64,000 nucleotides of DNA from CAZDKK01 sp964603725. GTDB taxonomy: Bacteria > Eisenbacteria > RBG-16-71-46 > CAIMUX01 > WJJG01. Both the position numbers and the translations under genes were made by a program. The stretch spans positions 1-64,000 of the forward strand of contig CAZRWW010000001.1 of NCBI GenBank assembly GCA_964603725.1, in the 5' to 3' direction. Below are positions 18,564-25,694 of the stretch, piece by piece; positions within the stretch are counted from its first letter, which is position 1; every line of letters starts with the position of its first letter. The notes under the pieces are model-generated. The model made no database searches, had not been told where the DNA came from, and saw only the letters and a list, made by a program, of their open reading frames with translations.

Positions 18564-18913
18564 CAGGAGATTCTCTTGAGCGCTTCCGCCACCGTGATCT
18601 CGCCCCGGGCCAGAGCCTCGAGGATCTCGCTGTGGGTCGGCGGTACCTCGAAGGTTTCGTCGAGTCGCGCGACGATGGCGTTGAGCCGGTTCTTCACGGT
18701 GGGGTAGCTGATGCCGTAGAGCGTTTCCATCCGCTTGATCGAGCCGTGCGAGCGCAGGAAGTTGTGCACGAAGACCTGCTCCTCGGGCGACAGGGAGCCC
18801 AGCACGGAGACGGTGAACTCCCCCTCCAGGGTCACGCCGCACGCTGAGCAGTGAACCTGGCGGACTTGCATGGGCCGGCCGCAGTCAGGACAGCGTGCTT
18901 TGGCTATGTCCAT
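18563..18913 (-). CDS. DUF2089 family zinc-ribbon / HTH regulator
   Basis: This is a 116-residue cytoplasmic protein. An N-terminal zinc ribbon (CPDC ... CSAC) is followed by a sigma-like helix-turn-helix region (LSPEEQVFVHNFLRSHGSI, TLYGISYPTVKNRLNAI) and a C-terminal SHOCT-like tail (ILEALARGEITVAEALKRI). DUF2089 proteins are usually small regulators encoded with YvlB-type genes. The ATG at 18913 follows TGGAGGAACAA. It heads a three-gene operon and is divergent from the nickel operon. An AT-rich inverted repeat over its own -10 box suggests autoregulation. Confidence 0.8.
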   Translation of the reverse strand: MDIAKARCPDCGRPMQVRQVHCSACGVTLEGEFTVSVLGSLSPEEQVFVHNFLRSHGSIKRMETLYGISYPTVKNRLNAIVARLDETFEVPPTHSEILEALARGEITVAEALKRIS

Positions 18914-18941
18914 TTGTTCCTCCAGGAAGATCATTGAACTC

Positions 18942-18956
18942 TCATATATACTATGA
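18942..18956. promoter_or_regulatory. Inverted repeat over the DUF2089 -10 box
   Basis: TCATA-N5-TATGA, with perfect 5-bp arms, overlaps the -10 hexamer in an AT-rich island that is rare in this GC-rich window. It is a candidate operator, perhaps for DUF2089 itself. Confidence 0.4.
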
Positions 18957-18976
18957 AAAATCAATATCGGTTTCAA
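18948..18976 (-). promoter_or_regulatory. Promoter of the DUF2089 operon
   Basis: On the minus strand TTGAAA (18971-18976), 17 bp, then TAGTAT (18948-18953). The leader would be under 35 nt. The AT-rich setting supports it. Confidence 0.6.
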
Positions 18977-19063
18977 TAAAAACGATACTCCTCGACCATT
19001 GATCCGACCTCCTCGGGGACGTGACCTCCTTGCCCCCGCGTCCCCGCCCCTCCGCGAAGCGCC

Positions 19064-19092
19064 TTGACAAGCAGCGCGCCATCCGAGATGGT
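19064..19092 (+). promoter_or_regulatory. Promoter of the nickel operon
   Basis: A perfect TTGACA (19064-19069), 17 bp, then the weak -10 GATGGT (19087-19092). The downstream NikR-type operator overlaps the -10 and the expected start site. Confidence 0.45.
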
Positions 19093-19117
19093 GTTACGAA
19101 AGACACAGTCGTAATAC
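19091..19117. promoter_or_regulatory. NikR operator upstream of nikK
   Basis: GTGTTAC-N13-GTAATAC is a 7-bp inverted repeat with one mismatch, ending 9 bases before the nikK ATG. It fits the GTGTTAC-N13/14-GTAACAC consensus that I recall for NikR sites outside the enterobacteria. As it overlaps the promoter and the operon encodes NikR, nickel-dependent repression with autoregulation is the natural reading. Confidence 0.7.
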
Positions 19118-19126
19118 GAGGTGGTC

Positions 19127-19846
19127 ATGCGAAGTCGCTTCCTCACAGCGCTTCTGGCCCTTGGGCTGCTGGCAGTGATCCGGCCCGGGGAAGCGCGGGC
19201 GCACGAGCTGTGGCTCGAGCGCGACCAGGAGGGTCTGCTGCTGCGCTACGGGCACCTGCCCTCGGGCCACGAGGGCCCGCGCCTCATTCCTTACGCCCCG
19301 GAGATCGTGCAGCGCGTTGCGTGCCATGACGCGCAGGGTCAGGCAATGGCCTGCGCTCCCAGCCCAGCCTACCCGCTGCGGATCGAGTGCGCCTGCGCGG
19401 CGACCTGTGTGCTGATCTCCTCGGGGTTTTGGACCAAGACGCCCTATGGAACGCGGAACGTGCCCAAGACCGAAGCGCAGAGACCCATTCGCAGTTGGCT
19501 GTCCTACGAGAGCGTCAAGCGTCTCGACGCGTGGAGCGATGCCCTGGCCAATCCCCTCACGCAGGATCTGGAGCTCGTCCCTCTGGAGAACCCCCTGGTT
19601 CTCAGGGAAGGAGACAAGCTGGATCTGCTGGTGGCCCATGGCGGCCGGCCGGTCGCCGGAGCCATCGTGAACTACGGCGACAAACCGCGCGGGCAGACCG
19701 GTCAGAACGGCCGGATCAACGTGCGTCTCAAGCACGGCGGTCTGCAGAGCCTCCAGGCCAGCCTCACGCTTCCCGCCGACGGGACGCTGGCGGACGAAAT
19801 CGTCCACACCGCGACCCTCAACTTCGAGCTGGCGAGGCGGCCGTGA
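19127..19846 (+). CDS. nikK: Periplasmic nickel-uptake protein NikK (DUF4198 family)
   Basis: This is a 239-residue exported protein. A signal peptide ends GEARA, then the mature chain begins HELWLERDQEG, the usual DUF4198 opening with an exposed His. The C-terminal half is a beta-sandwich (GGRPVAGAIVNYGDKPRGQT). NikK is the accessory extracytoplasmic part of NikKLMQO-type energy-coupling nickel transporters. The ATG at 19127 is chosen over a GTG six bases earlier because GAGG then has proper spacing. It is the first gene of the operon, directly behind the NikR operator, and overlaps nikL by GTGA. Confidence 0.8.
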   Translation: MRSRFLTALLALGLLAVIRPGEARAHELWLERDQEGLLLRYGHLPSGHEGPRLIPYAPEIVQRVACHDAQGQAMACAPSPAYPLRIECACAATCVLISSGFWTKTPYGTRNVPKTEAQRPIRSWLSYESVKRLDAWSDALANPLTQDLELVPLENPLVLREGDKLDLLVAHGGRPVAGAIVNYGDKPRGQTGQNGRINVRLKHGGLQSLQASLTLPADGTLADEIVHTATLNFELARRP

Positions 19847-20328
19847 GTCACCACCCCCCCGCCCGCCGGCGGCCGTCGCGGCCGGGACGGCGGCCAGGCC
19901 TGGCGCTGGCCCTGGGCCTGCTCGCGACTCTGGCCTGCGCTCCGACCGCCGCAGCTCACGATCTCCACCACACGGTCACTTCCTCGGGAGCCGTCGTGAT
20001 CGAGCTGCGCTTCGCCGACGGCACGCCCTTCACCTTCGAGAGCTACGAGATATGCGCCCAAGATGAGTCCACGCCGGTGCAGGTCGGACGCACCGACACC
20101 CAGGGGCGCATCGCCTTCCTGCCTCCGCGGGCCGGTTCCTGGCGGCTGCGCGCCTTCGCCGACGACGGCCACGGGCTGGACATCACCTTCACGACCGACG
20201 CGGCGGCGGCGGTGGGCGCGGCCGAGATGCCCGCCTACCAGCGCCACGCCCGTCTCTTCGTGGGCTTGGGATTGATCTTCGGCATTTTCGGACTGGTGAG
20301 CCTCTTCTACCGCAGGAGGGCAAAGTGA
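19843..20328 (+). CDS. nikL: Nickel-uptake accessory membrane protein NikL
   Basis: This is a 161-residue protein starting at a GTG that overlaps the nikK stop. An N-terminal signal segment ends PTAAA and the mature chain begins HDLHH. The middle is a carboxypeptidase-regulatory-like beta domain (DTQGRIAFLPPRAGSWRLRA). One C-terminal transmembrane helix (LFVGLGLIFGIFGLVSLFY) is followed by RRRAK. This architecture matches NikL, the membrane-anchored partner of NikK. It probably hands nickel to the NikM channel. It overlaps the next gene by GTGA. Confidence 0.75.
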   Translation: MSHHPPARRRPSRPGRRPGLALALGLLATLACAPTAAAHDLHHTVTSSGAVVIELRFADGTPFTFESYEICAQDESTPVQVGRTDTQGRIAFLPPRAGSWRLRAFADDGHGLDITFTTDAAAAVGAAEMPAYQRHARLFVGLGLIFGIFGLVSLFYRRRAK

Positions 20329-21320
20329 GACTCGCACTCTGGATGGCGGCCGGCACATTCCTGGCGGCGCTGGCGTGGGCGCCGACCGCCCAGGGGCACC
20401 ATGGCGTGGCGTCCTTGGGGGTGGCCGGTCTCGAGGGTCCGGGCGCTCCGATCGAGACGTCCAGCTCCGCCACGCTCCCGGCGGGATCCGTGTTGGCCTA
20501 CCTGAAGCTCGATTACGCTCGCTTCGAGACCTACACACCCGAGCGTGACGACGAGGGCGATTTCAACGCCTTCTGGATGTACGGCCTTGGCTGGGGCGTC
20601 ACATCGTATGTCTCGGTGTATGGGTTCGTCCCCTTCTACACGAAGCGCGTCGAGGACAACTCGTTCAACACATCGGGATTCGCGGACGTCGCTTTGATGG
20701 GCGTGCTGGGCTGGAAGTACGATGGCGCCTTTCGGCTCGTGCCGCGCAACGAGAGCTTGGATGACCTCGAAGACTGGCACTTCACGCTCTACGGCGGCGC
20801 CACGCTGCCCACCGGCTCGGCCAATCTGAAGGACAGCGACGGCGCGATCGATCCGGGCATGTCGCTGGGCTTCGGGCGGCCCTCCTGGTCGGGCGGCCTC
20901 TCGGCGACGAAGCAGTTCTCGCCCCGACTCACGGGTGTGTTCGATACGTCGATCATCACCTTCGAGGAGCACGAGTACAGCGATGGGACCCGCTGCCGCT
21001 TCGGCGACGAGATGCGTGTCAACGCGGCTCTGCCCATTCGCTTGCTGGCCCACGGCGCCAAGAGCATGCGCCTCGATGCATGCCTGGAAGGCAACTATCT
21101 CCGCCTCGGCCGGGACGAGGCGGACGGGGTCGGCGAGGCCGGCACGGGCGGGCAAATGATCTACGCGGTCCCCGGCGCGCGGTTGTATGTTCAGCGCACC
21201 TCGCTCGGGGCGGGCGTCAAGGTCCCGGTCTGGACGGATCTGAACGAAGAGGACGAACAGCAGGGGGCCGAGGGCAAGGAGAAGTACCGGTTCATCTTCA
21301 GCTTCTCGGCCATTCTCTGA
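20325..21320 (+). CDS. Outer-membrane beta-barrel protein in the nickel operon
   Basis: This is a 331-residue protein with a GTG start overlapping the nikL stop. The signal peptide ends PTAQG and the mature chain starts HHGVAS. The rest alternates hydrophobic and polar residues in barrel strands (LAYLKLDYARFETY, GWGVTSYVSVYGFVPFY, DWHFTLYGGATLPTGSANL) and ends IFSFSAIL. It resembles the Phenol_MetA_deg/transporter barrel family. Position and overlap make it a candidate outer-membrane nickel or nickel-chelate channel. That role is inference; barrel identity is fairly sure. Confidence 0.7.
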   Translation: MRLALWMAAGTFLAALAWAPTAQGHHGVASLGVAGLEGPGAPIETSSSATLPAGSVLAYLKLDYARFETYTPERDDEGDFNAFWMYGLGWGVTSYVSVYGFVPFYTKRVEDNSFNTSGFADVALMGVLGWKYDGAFRLVPRNESLDDLEDWHFTLYGGATLPTGSANLKDSDGAIDPGMSLGFGRPSWSGGLSATKQFSPRLTGVFDTSIITFEEHEYSDGTRCRFGDEMRVNAALPIRLLAHGAKSMRLDACLEGNYLRLGRDEADGVGEAGTGGQMIYAVPGARLYVQRTSLGAGVKVPVWTDLNEEDEQQGAEGKEKYRFIFSFSAIL

Positions 21321-21352
21321 ACGCATCCCCCGCGGGGGCAAGGCGTGCCGGC

Positions 21353-22054
21353 ATGCACATACCCGACGGCTTCATCGCGCCCCAGGTCTACTTGCCCGCC
21401 TACGTGGCCGCATCCGGCCTGTGGGTAATGGCTCTCCGCCGCCTCAAGACTCGCCTGCGCGAGGAAGCGATCCCGCGGCTGGCGGTCCTGACGGCGCTCG
21501 CCTTCGTGCTGATGATGGTGTCGATCCCCTGGCCCGGCGGAACCTCGGTCCACGCCTCGGGAGTGGCTTTGCTGGCGGTGTGCTTCGGGCCCTGGATCAC
21601 GTTCGTGGCCGTTTCCCTCGTCCTGCTCATGCAGGCGCTCGTCTTCGGAGCCGGCGGCATCACCGCCCTGCCGATCAACGCGCTGGCCATGGGGCTCGCC
21701 GGCGGGCTGACCGCGTGGCTGGTCTACCGTGCCCTCGCCCGGTGGCATCGCTCAGTGGCGCTGATGGCGGCGGGCTGGTTCTCGGTAGTCGTGCCGGCTG
21801 TTCTGGTGGCCCTCGCGCTCGGCGTGCAACCCCTCTTGGCCCACGCGGACGATGGCTCGCCGCTCTTCTTTCCCTTCGGTTTGGGGATTACCCTGCCGGC
21901 GGTCGTGATCCCTCATCTCGTCTTGGGCGTCGGCGAGGGCGCGCTGACGTTGCTCGTCCTCCGACTGCTGGGGCGGTGGGACGCCGGCGCGCTCAGCGGC
22001 GATGGCTCCAGCCCGGGCGTGGCCGGCGCCGGCGATTCACGGGCGGCCACATGA
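21353..22054 (+). CDS. nikM: Nickel ECF transporter substrate-binding membrane protein NikM
   Basis: This 233-residue CbiM/NikM family protein starts MHIPDGF. In the family the N-terminal amine and His2 coordinate the metal inside the membrane. Six to seven transmembrane helices follow, with the conserved GGTSVHASGVALLAVCFGPW and GAGGITALPINALAMG segments. It is the S component that gives metal specificity. The presence of nikK, nikL and nikR points to nickel rather than cobalt. It overlaps nikQ by ATGA. Confidence 0.92.
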   Translation: MHIPDGFIAPQVYLPAYVAASGLWVMALRRLKTRLREEAIPRLAVLTALAFVLMMVSIPWPGGTSVHASGVALLAVCFGPWITFVAVSLVLLMQALVFGAGGITALPINALAMGLAGGLTAWLVYRALARWHRSVALMAAGWFSVVVPAVLVALALGVQPLLAHADDGSPLFFPFGLGITLPAVVIPHLVLGVGEGALTLLVLRLLGRWDAGALSGDGSSPGVAGAGDSRAAT

Positions 22055-22608
22055 GGGACCGCGCGGCTCTGCTGGTGTACCTGGTCGCCGTGGTGCTGGT
22101 CACTGCCGTGCATGACCCGCGCTGGCTCGCGGCGGGGATCATCGCGGCCGGCGTAGCGGCGGGGCGCGACTGGCTCCGGATCGCGAGACGGGCTGCGCTG
22201 GCCATTCTGCTGTTCAACACGATCGTCACGGCCTCCTACGTGATCCTGGCGACGGTGCGCGGAGAGCTGTCCCTGCGGTTCGTCCTGCTGATCAACCTGC
22301 GGGTCTTCCTGCTCACCTACCTGACCTTCCTGCTGCACCGGCGCATCAACCCGTTTCGCGCGCTCGCCTTCTCGAAGACGCTGCTCTACCTGACCGTGCT
22401 GGCCCACGGGCAGGTCGTGACCTTCCAGCGCCTGCTGGCAGACGCGCGCCTCGCGCTGCGCAGCCGCAGCCTGTCTCGCCCGCGCCTGCGCGATCTCTAT
22501 CGGCACGGCGCGGCGAACGCGGTATGCTTGCTCGGCAAGTCGCTGGGCGCCGCCACGGAGATCACCCAGGCCATGAGCTCGCGGGGTTTCTTCCATGATC
22601 AGGGTTGA
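22051..22608 (+). CDS. nikQ: Nickel ECF transporter T component NikQ
   Basis: This is a 185-residue membrane protein of the CbiQ family, short for the family (usually 220-260). Helices cover the first ~110 residues. The coupling helices carry the Ala-Arg motifs that contact the ATPase (LADARLALRSRSL). The ATG overlaps the nikM stop, and its own end overlaps nikO by 14 bases, so the subunits are translationally coupled. The N-terminus looks shortened, but no earlier start is available within the overlap. Confidence 0.88.
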   Translation: MRDRAALLVYLVAVVLVTAVHDPRWLAAGIIAAGVAAGRDWLRIARRAALAILLFNTIVTASYVILATVRGELSLRFVLLINLRVFLLTYLTFLLHRRINPFRALAFSKTLLYLTVLAHGQVVTFQRLLADARLALRSRSLSRPRLRDLYRHGAANAVCLLGKSLGAATEITQAMSSRGFFHDQG

Positions 22609-23371
22609 TCAGCTCAGCTATGCCTACCCCGGCGGCGCGTTCGCCTTGGAGGAAGTCTCGTTCTGTGTCGAGCGGGGCGAGCGCATCGTGCTGCTCGGCA
22701 CGAACGGCTGCGGCAAGAGCACGCTGCTGAAGATCCTCAACGGGCTGATCTTCGGCGGCTCGGGGCGCTACCGGCTGGATGATCGCGAGATCACGCCGTC
22801 AGCCCTGCGGGACAAGGAGTTCCACCGCCGCTTTCGCCGGCGGGTGGTGCTGCTGTTTCAGAATCCCGATGCAATGTTGTTCAACCCCACCGTCTTCGAC
22901 GAGATCGCTTTCGGCCTGCGCCAGCTCAGTGCGGATGACCCCGCGCCGCGGGTGCACCGCTGGGCGAGCGAGTTCGGCTTGACCGCGGCGCTCCCGCGGC
23001 CTCCGTTTCAACTCAGCGGCGGCGAGAAGCAGAAGCTGTGCCTGGCCGCCCTGCTGGCGCTCGAGCCCGAGGTGCTCCTGCTCGATGAGCCCACGGCCAA
23101 CCTCGATCCGCGCACGACCGGATGGCTGATCGACCTGCTGCAGGGCCTCGCGCTGACCACGATCGTGACCACGCACAATCTGAGCCTGGCTCGCGAGCTG
23201 GGCGAGCGGACCCTGGTGCTGTCGGAGGACCACCGGCTCATCTACGACGGCCCGCTCGAGCCGCTGCTGCAGGACGACGAGAAGCTCCTCGCGGCCAACC
23301 TCGTGCATGCTCACCGCCACGCCCACGGCGCGGTCGAGCACCGCCACTATCACCTCCACGATTGGGATTGA
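22595..23371 (+). CDS. nikO: Nickel ECF transporter ATPase NikO
   Basis: This 258-residue ABC ATPase powers the NikM/NikQ channel. It has Walker A GTNGCGKST (35-43), the Q-loop LFQNPDAMLFNPTVF, signature LSGGEKQ and Walker B VLLLDEPTANLD followed by the switch His in TTHN. The C-terminal ~20 residues are very His-rich (HAHRHAHGAVEHRHYHLH), a typical metal-binding tail. It is the last transporter subunit, with nikR 69 bases downstream. Confidence 0.94.
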   Translation: MIRVDQLSYAYPGGAFALEEVSFCVERGERIVLLGTNGCGKSTLLKILNGLIFGGSGRYRLDDREITPSALRDKEFHRRFRRRVVLLFQNPDAMLFNPTVFDEIAFGLRQLSADDPAPRVHRWASEFGLTAALPRPPFQLSGGEKQKLCLAALLALEPEVLLLDEPTANLDPRTTGWLIDLLQGLALTTIVTTHNLSLARELGERTLVLSEDHRLIYDGPLEPLLQDDEKLLAANLVHAHRHAHGAVEHRHYHLHDWD

Positions 23372-23440
23372 GGCCGGGATGCCCCGCCGCCGCAGGCCCG
23401 GCTCGGGCATGGATCCGCGCACGGAAAGGAGCCGCTCATC

Positions 23441-23872
23441 ATGACCAGAGCCAAGGCTGCCGGCGACGTCGTCCGCTTCACGGTCTCTCTGCCGGGCGAA
23501 CTGCTGAACGAGCTCGACCGGCGGATCATCCAGCGCGGCTACCACTCGCGCTCGGAGCTGGTGCGCGATCTGATCCGCGAGAAGATGGTCGCGGACCAGT
23601 GGTCGGCGGACAATGCCGACGTCGTGGGCGTGCTGTCGATCAGCTACGATCACCACGAGCGCCAGCTCTTGCAGCGGCTGACCGATGTCCAGCACGACAG
23701 CCGCGTCAACGTGCTCTGCACAACCCACGTGCACATCGAACATGACCTGTGCCTGGAGGCGATCGTGCTCCGCGGCCGTCCGGCGGAGATCGAGCGGCTG
23801 TGCATCCAGATCGGAGGTCTGCGGGGGGTGCGCACCGCGGGCCTGACGCGCACCGCGCGGGTGGCGCTGTAG
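23441..23872 (+). CDS. nikR: Nickel-responsive regulator NikR
   Basis: This 143-residue ribbon-helix-helix repressor senses nickel. The N-terminal RHH DNA-binding domain is VVRFTVSLPGELLNELDRRI. The C-terminal ACT-like domain keeps all four high-affinity nickel ligands: His85, His96, His98 and Cys104 (THVHIEHDLCLE). AAGGAG precedes the ATG. It closes the nickel operon, whose first promoter carries a NikR-type operator, so the operon appears self-regulated. Confidence 0.95.
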   Translation: MTRAKAAGDVVRFTVSLPGELLNELDRRIIQRGYHSRSELVRDLIREKMVADQWSADNADVVGVLSISYDHHERQLLQRLTDVQHDSRVNVLCTTHVHIEHDLCLEAIVLRGRPAEIERLCIQIGGLRGVRTAGLTRTARVAL

Positions 23873-23878
23873 AGGCGC

Positions 23879-23916
23879 GCGGCCCTGCAGACGCCCGTGG
23901 CGCCCCTCAGGGCCGC
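23879..23916. terminator. Hairpin at the nikR/anti-sigma convergent junction
   Basis: Perfect 8-bp arms GCGGCCCT and AGGGCCGC sit at the end of nikR and the convergent anti-sigma stop, with a 22-base loop and no U-tract. Confidence 0.35.
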
Positions 23917-24884
23917 CGGGCGTCCAGCGCTTGCAGCAACTCGGCCGCCCGCTGGCTGTAGGCCGGGCTGTTGGCCAGGAGGCGCAGGTGCCCGGCTGCC
24001 GCGTCCCCATCGTCATCCAGCAGGCACGCCTGCGCCAGATACCAGCGCGCGTGATCCCCGACCGCCCCCAGACGCGCTCCGGAGGCCCGCTGCAAGTGGA
24101 CCCGGGCCGAGTCGCCGCGGTCAGCCATGAGAAAGGCGATTCCGGCGTAAAGCGCCGCCTGGTCGGCGCGCTGGAGAAGTCGCGCCGGGGGATAGGCGTT
24201 CGTGGATGGATCGAGCCGCTCGTGATCGAGCCGCCGGACCACGCCGGCGAGCTGGGCCGCCGCGCCGGCGTAATCGCCGGCCAGGTAGAGGTCCATGCCT
24301 GCGTCGAAGTCGGCCACCCGAGGATCCCCGGGCGCGCGGGTCCCCATGCGCGTGAAGGGCAGCGCTTCACGCTGGGCGAGCGCCGCCCAGCGCCCGGCGC
24401 GGCGGACCGCTCCCGGGCCTTCTACGGCCGGAGCGTCCGGAGCGCCGGGCCCCCCGACGGGCCCGCGCTCCCCGAGTAACGCGACGATCAGGACCGCCGC
24501 CGCAACGGCCGGGACCAGCGCAGCCCAACCCCAGCGCCCCGCCGCTGGGCTCGCCGGTCGGGGCCACAGCCACTGCGGCGCGGCTGGCCACCGCCGAGGC
24601 GCGCGGGCCGCATCGCCGGGGCGCCCCGCATCGCCGGCCCGCCCCGCGACGCCGGCGCCGTCCGGCAGCGAGCCCAGGCCCGCCAGGTGCGCGGCCACCT
24701 GGCCGGGGCGCTCTCTGAGGTGGATCACATGGGGCGCCAGCTCGTAGAGCCCTTCGCGGCACGCTTCGCACGACGCGGTGTGCCGCTCGAATGTGGCGCG
24801 CTCCCCCGGATCCAGCAGCCCGGCATCGTAGGCCGCCAGCAGCCTGCCCACGTCAGGGTCTGTACAAGTCGTGCGCGGTCTCAT
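23907..24884 (-). CDS. Membrane anti-sigma factor with zinc finger and TPR-like domain
   Basis: This is a 325-residue single-pass membrane protein. The cytoplasmic N-terminus has a zf-HC2 anti-sigma zinc finger (His35, Cys39, Cys42). A Pro/Ala/Gly-rich linker follows (about 75-117), then one transmembrane helix (WGWAALVPAVAAAVLIVALL, about 118-138). The extracytoplasmic part ends in a TPR-like helical domain (about 185-320, DLYLAGDYAGAAAQLAGVVR). The ATG at 24884 lies 5 bases after the sigma-factor stop, so the pair is coupled. It should hold its sigma factor at the membrane until the outer domain is triggered. Confidence 0.85.
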   Translation of the reverse strand: MRPRTTCTDPDVGRLLAAYDAGLLDPGERATFERHTASCEACREGLYELAPHVIHLRERPGQVAAHLAGLGSLPDGAGVAGRAGDAGRPGDAARAPRRWPAAPQWLWPRPASPAAGRWGWAALVPAVAAAVLIVALLGERGPVGGPGAPDAPAVEGPGAVRRAGRWAALAQREALPFTRMGTRAPGDPRVADFDAGMDLYLAGDYAGAAAQLAGVVRRLDHERLDPSTNAYPPARLLQRADQAALYAGIAFLMADRGDSARVHLQRASGARLGAVGDHARWYLAQACLLDDDGDAAAGHLRLLANSPAYSQRAAELLQALDARRP

Positions 24885-24888
24885 GTCT

Positions 24889-25551
24889 TCACCCGTGCTG
24901 ACCTCGATCACCGATCGCCCGTTCGCCCGCCAGGGCGCCCATGTCGTTGAGGATCGCGCGCAGGCTGGCCCGGCAGCGGTGCAGCGCGACATAGAGCGCC
25001 CCGCGCGTCATCTCCCCGAAGTCCCCGCGCATGCGCTCCATGGCTCGGCGCGAGACCTTGCCCGGAGCGCCGCCTTCGTCCAGGCTCTCCAGTATCCTTC
25101 GGAAGAGCATCGCGCAACGGGGCTCCTGGCGCGCCAAGAGGGTGATCGCTTCCAGCACCTCGCGCCATGTCTCGCTCTCCACGCCCGGTCCCGGCTGAGC
25201 GGGCGTCCCCCATTCCCCCGCGTTCCGGGGGAACCGGCGCTCGTCAAAGGGCTCTTCCAGCGCCTGCTTTTCCTTGCGCTGATAGTAGTTGCCGATGACG
25301 TTGCGCAGGATCACCATGCCCCAGGTGAGAACCTGCCCGTTTCGCTCGCGCCGCGCGTATTTGGCGTGCACGATCCGAAGGGCTTCTTGAACCACGTCCT
25401 GGGCATCGTCGTCCCGCACCCTTCGTTTGGCGATCGGGACGAACCTTACGCGGATGGCCTCGCACAGCGCCGCTTCGGCCGCGGCGTCCCCCGCCGCGCC
25501 CCGGTCGGCTAGCTCATCGAGGGACAATCCCTGGAGCGATGACTTCGCCAT
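24889..25551 (-). CDS. ECF-type RNA polymerase sigma factor
   Basis: This is a 220-residue sigma factor. Region 2 is DDAQDVVQEALRIVHAKY... with TWGMVILRNVIGNYYQ, and the C-terminal region 4 helix-turn-helix is VSRRAMERMRGDFGEMTRGA, somewhat unusual for ECF factors. An acidic/Gly linker (about 105-130) joins them. The ATG at 25551 follows CAAGAGGG. It is co-transcribed with the zinc-finger anti-sigma gene and divergent, 143 bp away, from the exported TPR-CHAT gene, which is a plausible target. Its exact ECF subgroup cannot be told from sequence by eye. Confidence 0.85.
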   Translation of the reverse strand: MAKSSLQGLSLDELADRGAAGDAAAEAALCEAIRVRFVPIAKRRVRDDDAQDVVQEALRIVHAKYARRERNGQVLTWGMVILRNVIGNYYQRKEKQALEEPFDERRFPRNAGEWGTPAQPGPGVESETWREVLEAITLLARQEPRCAMLFRRILESLDEGGAPGKVSRRAMERMRGDFGEMTRGALYVALHRCRASLRAILNDMGALAGERAIGDRGQHG

Positions 25552-25627
25552 GGTCGCCCTCTTGGCGGCACAGCCCGCCGCGTTCTCGGCGGCCGCTCCG
25601 TGGCCAGAGCCCCCGCGCCGGGCTGAC

Positions 25628-25656
25628 TTGCCGCCGCGCTGCGGACCCGCCATACT
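25628..25656 (+). promoter_or_regulatory. Candidate promoter of the TPR-CHAT gene
   Basis: TTGCCG (25628-25633), 17 bp, then CATACT (25651-25656), which would start transcription about 32 bases before the ATG. Both boxes match at four of six positions. The region could instead be read by the divergent ECF factor. Confidence 0.35.
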
Positions 25657-25694
25657 GCGCCGTGGACGCCACAGCGCGGCACGGGAGGTGCGGG

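Noticed and set aside
18563..19846. Functional link between the DUF2089 operon and the nickel operon
   Set aside because: They are divergent neighbours with separate promoters and operators; adjacency alone does not support a shared role.
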